The position numbers and the translations under genes are program-made. A stretch of 21,075 nucleotides of DNA from the NCBI GenBank assembly GCA_903827735.1, contig CAIKJM010000436.1, forward strand, positions 1-21,075. The letters run 5' to 3'. Shown here piece after piece: positions 7,141-14,821 of this stretch. Each line of letters begins with the position of its first letter. Position 1 is the stretch's first letter. Source of the stretch: an uncultured Rhodanobacter sp. GTDB lineage: Bacteria > Pseudomonadota > Gammaproteobacteria > Xanthomonadales > Rhodanobacteraceae. Below the pieces are notes generated by a model that was given only the letters and a program-made list of their open reading frames with translations, was not told where the DNA came from and did no database searches.

Positions 7141-8655
7141 TCATTGACGCGGCTGGAGCCAGACGTCCAGCTGTCGCCGCAGCATTGCGCGCACCAGTGG
7201 CGCTGCCAGCGCGGCGGAAAGCAGCGCGGCTATACTCGCTACAGCCAGCAGAGTGATGCCACCTAAGCTGCGTGACACGGCCGGAAGCAGCCGGCGAGCC
7301 AACAGCACGGCTGCGGCCGCAGCGATAGCCGGGGGAAGCACGTCGCGAACATACCAGCGGGCCATTTCGCCACGCAAAAGGTGCCTGTGCATCAGTGGAA
7401 TGCCGATCGTGACGAAGGCAAGGTTGATGGCAAACCAGAGCCAGGCGGCGCCGGTGATGCCGTGATGTGCAACGGCCCATACGCAGAACGGAATGCCCAT
7501 CGCCAGCGCTACCAGATTCATGCCCACAGCGAGTCGGGTCCAGCCGTGGGCCAGTTGCATTGCGTAAGGAAGGTTCATCAATCCGTTGAGCGCGGTGCCC
7601 GCTATGAGAATGGATAACGGAAGCGACAGTTTCGCGGCGGTGGCGACGTCGCCGGTCCACAGATAGAGCACATCGCGGCCGAACACCATCAGCACTGCGG
7701 CCACCGCTGCCACGATCACGACCAGGCACTGATTGCTCAAATGGTAGAGCTGGATCAATCCATCCTGCTGGCCGAGTGACACCAGCCGGCTATAGCGAGG
7801 GTACAGCGCATTGAACATCGGCTGGATCATGCGGCCCATACCGGCGGCGACGCTCATCGCCAGGCTGAAGTAACCGAGCTCAGCCAGCGGCAGCATCGCC
7901 GATATCACGACGCGATCCAGTTGGCTCACCATCACCGCCAAAGTCATTATGGCGAGTAGGCCGCCGGCAAAGCGCCCTACGGCGCGCAGTTCGGTCGCAC
8001 GGAACATCGCTCGCCTTTGCGGGTCGGTCGGGAGGAGTCGCCACAATGTGGCGGCTGAAACCGCCGACTGGCAGGCACCCGTCGCGGCATACCACCACAT
8101 GAATGCGCTGATCGTGGGCGAGATCCAATACAGCACTGCCAACACGCCGGCACCGCGCAAGGTGGCGAAGCCGGCATTGATCAGGTTGAGTGCCGGTTGT
8201 TGCTCTAGTCCGGACAACCCATTGGCGTAGAAGCTGCTTGGCCACTGAAGCGCCACTGCCAGTCCCATAATCGCAATCGCGTGTGCTGTTGCCGCGCGAC
8301 TCAGGTGGTCGGGGTGCAGCCAGTGATCCGCCAGCGGGCCACTGGCCAGCCAGACCACGGCAACGAGCAGCAGCGCGATCGGCCATACCAGCCACTCGAA
8401 CGTGCGTACCAAGTTGCCGAGCGTATGGGCGAGCCTGACATCGTGCACCCGTTGCGCCAGTTCGCGGTTGAGCGCACCGCCCATGCCCAGGTCGAACAAC
8501 ATCGACAACGCCTGAATGCTGAGCATCAGGCCCACTAAGCCGAATGCTTCCATACCGAGTAGCTTGATATAGAGGGGAATGAACACGACGCCCATCAGCG
8601 CCATCCATATCTGTCCCGCGTAATTTGCCAGGATGTTGGTGCGCAGTACGGGCAT
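7141..8655 (-). CDS. Wzx-type oligosaccharide flippase (MOP superfamily)
   Basis: A 504-aa polytopic membrane protein of the polysaccharide-transport branch of the MOP superfamily, which flips lipid-linked sugars across the inner membrane. It opens with RTNILANYAGQIWMALMGVV and FIPLYIKLLGMEAFGLVGL, the usual first two segments of these proteins, then LFDLGMGGALNRELAQ. About 12 to 14 hydrophobic segments are spread over the whole length, including FAGGLLAIMTLAVMVSQLDR near the middle. It is the last gene of the long minus-strand operon, 10 bases after the CmcI-like gene. No Wzy polymerase is present in the window, so a single sugar or short unit is more likely to be flipped than a repeat unit destined for polymerisation; this is inference. 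Confidence 0.9.
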   Translation of the reverse strand: MPVLRTNILANYAGQIWMALMGVVFIPLYIKLLGMEAFGLVGLMLSIQALSMLFDLGMGGALNRELAQRVHDVRLAHTLGNLVRTFEWLVWPIALLLVAVVWLASGPLADHWLHPDHLSRAATAHAIAIMGLAVALQWPSSFYANGLSGLEQQPALNLINAGFATLRGAGVLAVLYWISPTISAFMWWYAATGACQSAVSAATLWRLLPTDPQRRAMFRATELRAVGRFAGGLLAIMTLAVMVSQLDRVVISAMLPLAELGYFSLAMSVAAGMGRMIQPMFNALYPRYSRLVSLGQQDGLIQLYHLSNQCLVVIVAAVAAVLMVFGRDVLYLWTGDVATAAKLSLPLSILIAGTALNGLMNLPYAMQLAHGWTRLAVGMNLVALAMGIPFCVWAVAHHGITGAAWLWFAINLAFVTIGIPLMHRHLLRGEMARWYVRDVLPPAIAAAAAVLLARRLLPAVSRSLGGITLLAVASIAALLSAALAAPLVRAMLRRQLDVWLQPRQ

Positions 8656-8665
8656 GGAGAACCTG

Positions 8666-9478
8666 TTATAGGCGTCGTAGGTAGCCGTCCGGCGCTACCG
8701 TGATTAACAGTTTGTTTTCCAGCGCACTATCGATTTCAAAGTTCAGCGGCATGCCGTCGGCACCCACACGGGTTTTCTCCTTCAGACTGCGCAGGTATTC
8801 CCACACGGCAGTTTTTGGGTTGTTGCCCTTGCCCCAAGGACGGTCAGGGAACATCGCGTCGGGCAGATCCTCGACCACGGTGTCGAACACGATGCAGTAG
8901 CTGCCGACAGACGTCAACGGCGCATAAGCCTCTAGCTCGGCCAGCACGTGATCATGGGTATGGTTGGAGTCAAGTATCACCATAATCCGCTCATGCGCTT
9001 GCGCGATCCGATGCACCTGATCAATGACTTCGGCTGCGATCGAGGATCCCTGGATCATATCGATCCGATGTGACATCGGATGCGCCTCGATGGCCGCGCG
9101 ATTGTGCGCTCGGATATCAATGTCGATTCCGAGCACATGGCGGCTGGTCGCTCTCGGATCGAGCGCTTGGCCGTTTTCGAGAGCGTCGCAGTAATCGAGT
9201 AGAGCGAGCATCGACGCGCTGAGAATCAGCGAACCGCCATGCGCAATACCCGCCTCGATGATTAGATCAGGTTTGATATGCCAAATCAGCTCTTGAACCG
9301 CGACCATGTCTTGGGGTACTTGGATTATCGGTCGACCAAGCCAGCGGAAATTGTAGACATATCGTAATTTAGTTATATCCGTCATCCAGTCGATGGACTT
9401 ACGATGAATGCTGTCGTTCAAGGCAAGCTGCCGGATGTTTTCAATCACTTCGGCACCAAATGTCTCATTAGGTTCCAT
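8666..9478 (-). CDS. CmcI-like SAM-dependent methyltransferase/hydroxylase family protein
   Basis: A 270-aa protein of the cephalosporin hydroxylase (CmcI) family, whose relatives in glycan loci include rhamnosyl O-methyltransferases. The SAM-binding region is LIIEAGIAHGGSLI, and the metal-binding segment is MVILDSNHTHDHVLAEL, with VLGIDIDIR between. The C-terminus has YCIVFDTVVEDLPD and FEIDSALENKLLITVAPDGY, characteristic of this family. I chose the ATG at 9478, with AAGGA about ten bases upstream and family homology starting soon after; a longer open frame to 9538 lies inside the preceding gene. The 11-base overlap with the WbqC-like gene implies coupled translation. Likely role: O-methylation of a sugar in the product of this operon. 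The exact position methylated is unknown. Confidence 0.85.
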   Translation of the reverse strand: MEPNETFGAEVIENIRQLALNDSIHRKSIDWMTDITKLRYVYNFRWLGRPIIQVPQDMVAVQELIWHIKPDLIIEAGIAHGGSLILSASMLALLDYCDALENGQALDPRATSRHVLGIDIDIRAHNRAAIEAHPMSHRIDMIQGSSIAAEVIDQVHRIAQAHERIMVILDSNHTHDHVLAELEAYAPLTSVGSYCIVFDTVVEDLPDAMFPDRPWGKGNNPKTAVWEYLRSLKEKTRVGADGMPLNFEIDSALENKLLITVAPDGYLRRL

Positions 9479-10184
9479 TAACAAATTCCTTCCAGGAGGT
9501 TGTGCCAGAGCAAATAAATTTCGCTCCGTCGCGACCACAGTTAGTGATTAAATCAAGCGCAGATACCTGAGGAGTAAAATCTCCGTTTGCTTGGGGGTAC
9601 GACATCTTTAGATAATTCAGATATTCCACCTTAACTCCACTCGACTCAAATAGCTCGTGGTCGAGATAGTTGCGAGCACCATGCCCGGTGACGTAGGTCG
9701 AAGCTTGCAATTTTCCACAGATTGCCACGAGCCGTTCGCTGCTTCGGCCTGGGACGTTGAGTGACGATGAACAAATGAAGCGTCTGCCTTCTTCAAGTCC
9801 AAAGTACCGAACTAAAGATATTATGGAGTTGCGTGATACATCGCTTAGGGTAGTCGCATTCGTTGAATGCGCTTCATCGAATACACTCATCATGTCACTG
9901 AAGTAGGGTGTGGAGCGGTAGCACTGCGTTAACAGTTTGCGATGTTCTTCTCGCCAATCACGTGAGTTGTCTACTAAAACCTTATCGATGTTTGTAGCCC
10001 GATGGTGCGCTTGCAGAGGCACTGTGAGCCATTGAATTCCTTTTGAATTCTTGACTTGTACTCTGTTATAGAAACCTCGTGTGAACTGCACATCGTCATA
10101 GTGCACAAAGATGTCGGATAATTTAATTTGTTCCAGTAAACCTACCCACGGAAAATACATTGATTGCGAAATAACGATTTTCAT
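9468..10184 (-). CDS. WbqC-like family protein
   Basis: A 238-aa protein of the WbqC-like family (PF08889), found in many O-antigen and rare-sugar clusters; I know of no settled reaction for it. The signature is at the N-terminus: KIVISQSMYFPWVGLLEQI, then DIFVHYDDVQFTRGFYNRV and KGIQWLTVPLQ. YVTGHGARNYLD and FESSGVKVEYLNY are also typical of the family. The start at 10184 gives the family's usual MKI opening; an ATG three codons upstream (10193) would overlap the formyltransferase. The gene is visibly AT-rich (24 of 60 bases G or C in 9601-9660), unlike the dehydratase gene in the same operon. Its position after the aminotransferase and formyltransferase suggests that it modifies the same amino sugar or an acyl group on it. 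That is inference only. Confidence 0.88.
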   Translation of the reverse strand: MKIVISQSMYFPWVGLLEQIKLSDIFVHYDDVQFTRGFYNRVQVKNSKGIQWLTVPLQAHHRATNIDKVLVDNSRDWREEHRKLLTQCYRSTPYFSDMMSVFDEAHSTNATTLSDVSRNSIISLVRYFGLEEGRRFICSSSLNVPGRSSERLVAICGKLQASTYVTGHGARNYLDHELFESSGVKVEYLNYLKMSYPQANGDFTPQVSALDLITNCGRDGAKFICSGTTSWKEFVNGT

Positions 10185-10185
10185 T

Positions 10186-10833
10186 TCAAGCATCCGGTTC
10201 TGCGATGGCCCTACATCCCAGCTCTTTTTGAAATCGAAAAAACGCCTTAGCCAGTTCGTCCGAAAGAGGGTGCACAGCTGACGCTCCAGTCGCCATCATT
10301 TCGCACCAATGTAGAGTTAGCCATGTTTTCTGGACGAAGCTTACGCGCTCCGCGAGCTCTAGCGTGCAAGATGGAGAGATAGTAGTCGATGTCTGAAGCA
10401 GAATAGGACCGGTATCAAAGGTTCGGTCAACGCGGTGTAGGGTTGCGCCAATGTCGTCCAGACCTGCACGAAGCGCTTTTTTAACAGCTCCCAATCCTGG
10501 AAATGCCGGCAGCAGAGAGGGATGAATATTATATGTTTTTATGTTGTCGATGAGCTGAGCGTCGACTCTACGCGTGTAGAACAGGAGAATACCGCTTACG
10601 CCTTGTTTGCTGAAGAAATGTAATGCTTCTTCGGAAAAGCTTCTTGAGTCCTGATAATTAATCTGGACCATGGCAGCGGCATGGGTTTTAGCCCAATCGG
10701 ATATACCGCATTCTCTATCCGTCACAACACACCATGTCTGATCGCTATTGACCGTCAAAAGACATTCGGCGGCCGCGGCCAATGCGGAGCCTCCGCTGGA
10801 TCCAATTATACCGAGGCGATTGCTTGATGACAT
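10186..10833 (-). CDS. PurN-like formyltransferase, probable sugar N-formyltransferase
   Basis: A 215-aa formyltransferase-fold protein. The catalytic Asn-His-Asp set of 10-formyltetrahydrofolate-dependent formyltransferases is present: NIHPSLLP with N102 and H104, and D140 in DRTFDTGPIL. The His-to-Asp spacing of 36 matches the PurN pattern. The N-terminal half (RLGIIGSSGGSALAAAAECL) is only loosely like purine enzymes. Placed four bases after the aminotransferase, it probably formylates the amino group that enzyme installs, giving a formamido sugar as in other N-formylated 4-amino-4,6-dideoxy sugars. It is AT-rich (25 of 60 in 10501-10560), like the WbqC-like gene it abuts. A real purine-pathway PurN is less likely given the location. 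Acceptor specificity is unproven. Confidence 0.82.
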   Translation of the reverse strand: MSSSNRLGIIGSSGGSALAAAAECLLTVNSDQTWCVVTDRECGISDWAKTHAAAMVQINYQDSRSFSEEALHFFSKQGVSGILLFYTRRVDAQLIDNIKTYNIHPSLLPAFPGLGAVKKALRAGLDDIGATLHRVDRTFDTGPILLQTSTTISPSCTLELAERVSFVQKTWLTLHWCEMMATGASAVHPLSDELAKAFFRFQKELGCRAIAEPDA

Positions 10834-10837
10834 TTTT

Positions 10838-11959
10838 CTATATTTTTTTTAGAAGGGGGCGCAACACGGAGACCACTCGTTCCAAGTCTGCTTTCGTCAT
10901 ATCGTGGTAACTGGGAAGGTTGATTGCACGCCTAGATAAAGAATCACTGACCCTGTGCGAGCTAATGGCTTTGAACAAACCTAATGACGATAGAGGCCAG
11001 AAAAAAACCCGACCATCAATATTTTGAGCCTTCAATTTAGCCAGTAGTTCTTCGCGATCGAACTGCACATCGTGGTCGACCACGATGGTCGGCATCCAGT
11101 ATCCATTGGTAGTGCCGGAAGGCTCTGGGTTCATGCGCAACGGCAAGCCGCGCAGGGCGTCGTGGTAGTAGTCGAAAACCCGCCGCTTACCGGCCATCAG
11201 CTCCTCGATGCGCTCCATCTGACCGCAACCGATTGCTGCCTGCATGTTCGACATCTTGTACTTGAATCCGATCATCGCGGGCCAGAACTGCCGCGTCTCT
11301 CCCCGCGCGCGCCCGTGATTAGACAAAGTCAGTGCCTTTTCGTACAGCGCGTCGTCATTGGTGACGAAGATGCCACCCTCGCCGGCGGTAACAGTCTTGG
11401 TGCCATGGAATGAAAACGCTCCGAAGATGCCCATCGAACCGGCACGCTGTCCATGCCAGACCGAGCCAATCGCCTCGGCGGCGTCCTCGATCACTGGAAT
11501 GCCGTGGCGCTTTCCTATGTCACGCAGGGCTTGCATGTCGCACAGGTTGCCATAGAGATGCACAGCAAGAATCGCCCGAGTGTTCGGGGTGATCGATGCT
11601 TCCACTGCCGCCGGATCCAGACACCAGCTATCGGCAAGCACATCGACCAGCACCGGGGTCGCACCGAGATAGATGATGGGTGCCGCCGAAGCTATCCAGT
11701 TGATATCGCCGAGTACGACCTCGTCACCGGCTCCGATACCCATCGCCGCCATACCGATATGCAATGCACCGGTGGCACTTGACGTGGCGATCGCATGTTT
11801 CACGCCCAGGTGTGCACGGAACATTGCCTCGAAGCGGTGAATGTAGTCGTAGCAATGCTCGCCCCAGCCGTTGGTTGCAGCGTCTGTGGCGTAGCCGATC
11901 TCTAGCTCGGTGATCGATGGTTTGGTGTAGTAGATGCGCGATGGGCTGTCAGAGTTCAT
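10838..11959 (-). CDS. DegT/DnrJ/EryC1-family PLP-dependent sugar aminotransferase
   Basis: A 373-aa aminotransferase that would convert a 4-keto (or 3-keto) nucleotide sugar to the amino sugar using glutamate. SSATGALHIGM near residue 60 is the phosphate-binding turn, PVIEDAAEAIG near 155-165 holds the PLP-contacting Asp, and SFHGTKTVTAGEGG holds the Schiff-base Lys at 188. Because Lys and not His is there, it is not a RfbH-type 3-dehydrase. The ATG at 11959 forms an ATGA overlap with the methyltransferase stop; the longer open frame to 12052 lies inside that gene. It resembles perosamine-synthase-type C4 enzymes, and C4 is favoured because the upstream dehydratase leaves a 4-keto. The 3' end carries an A8 run directly before the next gene and falls at the edge of the AT-rich block. 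Confidence 0.88.
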   Translation of the reverse strand: MNSDSPSRIYYTKPSITELEIGYATDAATNGWGEHCYDYIHRFEAMFRAHLGVKHAIATSSATGALHIGMAAMGIGAGDEVVLGDINWIASAAPIIYLGATPVLVDVLADSWCLDPAAVEASITPNTRAILAVHLYGNLCDMQALRDIGKRHGIPVIEDAAEAIGSVWHGQRAGSMGIFGAFSFHGTKTVTAGEGGIFVTNDDALYEKALTLSNHGRARGETRQFWPAMIGFKYKMSNMQAAIGCGQMERIEELMAGKRRVFDYYHDALRGLPLRMNPEPSGTTNGYWMPTIVVDHDVQFDREELLAKLKAQNIDGRVFFWPLSSLGLFKAISSHRVSDSLSRRAINLPSYHDMTKADLERVVSVLRPLLKKI

Positions 11960-13179
11960 AGGATCACCAAATGGGGGACGGCGACAGCAAACTGGCCTCC
12001 CCATTCCCGGATATAGCTCAGTTGGCTGGTGATTTCTTCCCGCAGATTCCACGGCAGGATCAACACGAAGTCAGGCCGCTCGTCACGAAGGCGCTCCTCG
12101 GCGACGACGGGAATGCGCGATCCTGGCAGCCAGTGGCCTTGCTTGTGTGGCGAGGCATCGACCACGTAGGGCAACAGGTCAGGTCGCACGCCGGCATAGT
12201 TCAACAAGGTGTTCCCTTTGGCGGCTGCGCCATAGCCGACGACTTTGCGTCCAGCCTTTTGCTGCTCCAGCAGGAAGGCCGCGCAGTCGTTCTTGACTGC
12301 ATCAGCCTGCGCCTGAAAGCCCTGATAGTAGGCGCTGTCCAGCATGCCCGCTGCCGCTTCGATCTGCAGCAGCGACGATGCGGCAGGTGTTTCGGCATGC
12401 TGGCTGTTCTCATGCGCCGCCCACAGGCGCAGCGAGCCGCCATGCGTGGAAAGCTGCTCCACGTCCCAGATCTTCAGTCCGTGTGCCGCAAAGATCCGGC
12501 GCACCGTGTGGAATGAGAAGTAGGAAAAGTGCTCGTGATAGACGGTATCGAACTGGCGCTTTGCCACCAGTTCCATCAGGTGTGGAAACTCGACCGTGAT
12601 CGTGCCTTCCGGCGCGAGTGCCAGGGTCAACCCAGCGACAAAGTCGTTGATGTCGGGCACGTGGGCCAGCACATTGTTCGCCACGATCAAATCAGCAGCG
12701 CCGCGCTCGCTTGCGAACTCAGCGGCAAACTCGCGGCCAAAGAAGCGCTCCAGTGTCTCGATGCCTTTGTCTCGTGCGACCCTGGCCGTACCACCGGTAG
12801 GCTCGATCCCGATGCAGGGAATGCCACGGGCGGCCATGTACTGCAGCAGATAGCCGTCGTTGGATGCGATCTCCATTACCAGGCTGTCCTGGCTCAACTC
12901 CAGTCGCGCCACTGCCTGCTCGACGTAACGCTCGGCGTGCAAGAGCCAAGAGCGCGAGAACGAGGAGTAATACACATAGTCAGGTGCAAACAACTCGGCA
13001 TGTGACTGCACTTCGTCAACCTGCACCAGCCGGCAGTTGTCGCAAGTAAACAACTTCAGCGGAAACCAGGTTTCCGGCGCACTGAGCCCGTCCGCGGTGA
13101 GGAACGCATTGGAGGGCGGAGCACTGCCGAGATCGAGAAAGACATCGTGCAGTGGTGTGGCGCAATGGCGACATTTCAT
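11956..13179 (-). CDS. TylC3-like nucleotide-sugar C-methyltransferase
   Basis: A 407-aa, three-part enzyme. Residues 1-60 form the zinc-binding domain with C3-x2-C6 and C46-x2-C49. The SAM-binding centre follows, with MEIASNDGYLLQ near 102-113 and IGIEPTGG. The TylC3-type active-site string YHEHFSYFS starts at about 214. The C-terminal domain (KVVGYGAAAKGNTLLNYAGV, then VVDASPHKQGHWLPG) is the dedicated C-methyltransferase tail. Known members methylate C3 of 4-keto-6-deoxy nucleotide sugars, making branched sugars such as mycarose precursors. ATGA overlaps tie it to both neighbours. Between a 4,6-dehydratase and an aminotransferase it fits C3 methylation of CDP-4-keto-6-deoxyhexose before amination. 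The substrate is an inference from context. Confidence 0.9.
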   Translation of the reverse strand: MKCRHCATPLHDVFLDLGSAPPSNAFLTADGLSAPETWFPLKLFTCDNCRLVQVDEVQSHAELFAPDYVYYSSFSRSWLLHAERYVEQAVARLELSQDSLVMEIASNDGYLLQYMAARGIPCIGIEPTGGTARVARDKGIETLERFFGREFAAEFASERGAADLIVANNVLAHVPDINDFVAGLTLALAPEGTITVEFPHLMELVAKRQFDTVYHEHFSYFSFHTVRRIFAAHGLKIWDVEQLSTHGGSLRLWAAHENSQHAETPAASSLLQIEAAAGMLDSAYYQGFQAQADAVKNDCAAFLLEQQKAGRKVVGYGAAAKGNTLLNYAGVRPDLLPYVVDASPHKQGHWLPGSRIPVVAEERLRDERPDFVLILPWNLREEITSQLSYIREWGGQFAVAVPHLVIL

Positions 13180-13730
13180 GGTTTGATTCCTGCGAACCTG
13201 CTTTCTTTCACCAGCGGCAAATCCCGGTCCTTGGCGGAGACCCGCGCCACGGGCAGCGGCCAGTCTATGGCCAGGGCGGGATCATCGTGCCGAAGTCCGC
13301 CTTCCTTTTCACGATTCCACGCGACACTGTGCATGTAAAGCAGTTGCGCATCGTCGGTCAGTGCTTGGAAGCCGTGCGCGAAACCTTCCGGTATGAAAAA
13401 CTGGGTCGTTCCATCCCCGTCGAGTTCGATGCCGTGCCAGCGCAGGAAGGTGGGCGAATCCGCGCGCAGGTCTACCGCCACATCGAATACGCGGCCGCGC
13501 AGGCAGCGGATCAGCTTGGCTTCCGCCGCTGGCGGATACTGAAAGTGCATGCCACGCACGGAGCCCTTGTGATGGGTCCGCGACACGTTGATCTGCGCCC
13601 ACTGCAGAGCGGGCCGCAGCGCGGCGAATTCGGCCGCGCAGAATACCCGGGAAAACTGCCCGCGTTCGTCCGCGACCGGCATGGTTTCGATCACGGTAAG
13701 GTCGGCCAACGGCGTGGCGTGGAACTTCAT
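13176..13730 (-). CDS. RmlC-like nucleotide-sugar epimerase
   Basis: A 184-aa cupin of the dTDP-4-dehydrorhamnose 3,5-epimerase family. DERGQFSRVF, NVSRTHHKGSVRGMHFQ (His62 is the expected base), VFDVAVDLRADSPTF, IPEGFAHGFQALTDDAQLLY (Tyr132) and AIDWPLP are all present in the usual order. Length is normal. The ATG at 13730 forms an ATGA overlap with the rfbG stop; the open frame extending to 13865 lies within rfbG and is discarded. No dTDP pathway genes (rmlA, rmlB, rmlD) are present, so the substrate is probably CDP-4-keto-6-deoxyglucose. Relatives next to TylC3-like methyltransferases act at C3, C5 or both, and which applies here cannot be told from sequence. Confidence 0.9.
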   Translation of the reverse strand: MKFHATPLADLTVIETMPVADERGQFSRVFCAAEFAALRPALQWAQINVSRTHHKGSVRGMHFQYPPAAEAKLIRCLRGRVFDVAVDLRADSPTFLRWHGIELDGDGTTQFFIPEGFAHGFQALTDDAQLLYMHSVAWNREKEGGLRHDDPALAIDWPLPVARVSAKDRDLPLVKESRFAGIKP

Positions 13731-14821
13731 GCGGCCCACTCCAGGCCGCTCAGGTGCGCGGCATCGACGTAGGCTTGCAGATCGGCACGACTGCGCAGCT
13801 GACCGCGCTCGTAATAATTGCGGTACCACTGAATCGTCGACTGCAGGGTCGTCTGGGCATCCCACACCGGCCGCCAGCCCAGGTGCTGCGCTGCTCTGGA
13901 GGCATCCAGTCGCAGCATCGCGGCCTCATGCGGGTGTGGCCCCTCTTGTTGTTCGCTGCGCAGTTGCGGCCAGTGCGACTGCATCAACGACACGAGTGCG
14001 TGCACGGGCAGGGTGGCATCGGCCGCCGGGCCAAAGTTCCACGGCCCCTCGACCGCGTCGCCCGCAAGCAGACGTTCACCCAGCCGCAGATAGCCGGCCA
14101 AGGGGTCCAGCACATGCTGCCAGGGGCGGACCGCATCGGGATAACGTATCTGCAAAGCGGACCCGCTCGAGGCAGCGCGCACCAGGTCGGGGACCAGCCG
14201 ATCCTGCGACCAGTCGCCGCCGCCGATGACATTGCCGGCGCGCGCCGTCGCCACACGAGGCCCGCCGTCGTCGAAAAAACTCTTGCGGTAACACTCTGTC
14301 ACCAGCTCCGCACAGGCCTTGGACGTGCTGTAGGGGTCATGGCCGCCCAGCGGGTGATCTTCCCGATAGCCGGCGACCGTCGCCTGTTCCAGATAAACCT
14401 TGTCGGTCGTGGCGTTGACGACAACGCGCACAGATGGTGTGACACGGACGGCCTCCAGCAGGTTAATCAGACCCATCACGTTGGTGTCGAAAGTATTGAC
14501 CGGCTCGCGGTAACTGCGCCGAACCAAAGGTTGTGCCGCCAGATGAAAGATGACTTCCGGTGCTGCCGCCAGCAACGTTTGCCGCACGGCCTCGGCATCG
14601 CGCAGATCCACCCGCAGGTCATCCACCTCGTTCAATCCGAGCAGCGGCCAGTGCGATGGTTCGGTATCCGGCGCGAGTGCGAGCCCCGTCACATCGGCGC
14701 CGAGGGCGGTCAGCCACATGCAAAGCCAGGAACCCTTGAAGCCGGTATGCCCCGTGACCAGCACGCGGCGACGACCCGCGTAGGCACCTGAGAACAGCTG
14801 GTTCAAGGCCACACCTTCCAT
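13727..14821 (-). CDS. rfbG: CDP-glucose 4,6-dehydratase
   Basis: A 364-aa extended short-chain dehydrogenase that converts CDP-glucose to CDP-4-keto-6-deoxyglucose with bound NAD. The Rossmann motif reads RVLVTGHTGFKGSWL, with the GHTGFKG string highly characteristic of RfbG. The catalytic set is T139-D140-K141 (ATTDKVY) and Y164-x3-K168 (PYSTSKACAE). ARAGNVIGGGDWSQDRLVPD and RPWQHVLDPLAGYLRL complete the family pattern. The gene overlaps rfbF. The ATG at 14821 has no Shine-Dalgarno, while a TTG five codons later (14806), which overlaps the rfbF stop, has GGAAGG seven bases before it; that shorter start is a real alternative. The region is very GC-rich (45 of 60 in 14161-14220). Confidence 0.95.
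   Translation of the reverse strand: MEGVALNQLFSGAYAGRRRVLVTGHTGFKGSWLCMWLTALGADVTGLALAPDTEPSHWPLLGLNEVDDLRVDLRDAEAVRQTLLAAAPEVIFHLAAQPLVRRSYREPVNTFDTNVMGLINLLEAVRVTPSVRVVVNATTDKVYLEQATVAGYREDHPLGGHDPYSTSKACAELVTECYRKSFFDDGGPRVATARAGNVIGGGDWSQDRLVPDLVRAASSGSALQIRYPDAVRPWQHVLDPLAGYLRLGERLLAGDAVEGPWNFGPAADATLPVHALVSLMQSHWPQLRSEQQEGPHPHEAAMLRLDASRAAQHLGWRPVWDAQTTLQSTIQWYRNYYERGQLRSRADLQAYVDAAHLSGLEWAA

Noticed and set aside
10838..11959. RfbH-type CDP-4-keto-6-deoxyglucose 3-dehydrase, as expected next to rfbF and rfbG
   Set aside because: The PLP-binding Lys is present (HGTKTV) where RfbH-type enzymes have His, and the Cys pattern of their iron-sulfur cluster is not seen.
13754..14791. A 345-codon plus-strand open frame opposite rfbG
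   Set aside because: It is antisense to a complete, motif-verified RfbG. Long antisense frames are common in high-GC genes, and the translation is Gln/Arg/His-rich with no family pattern.
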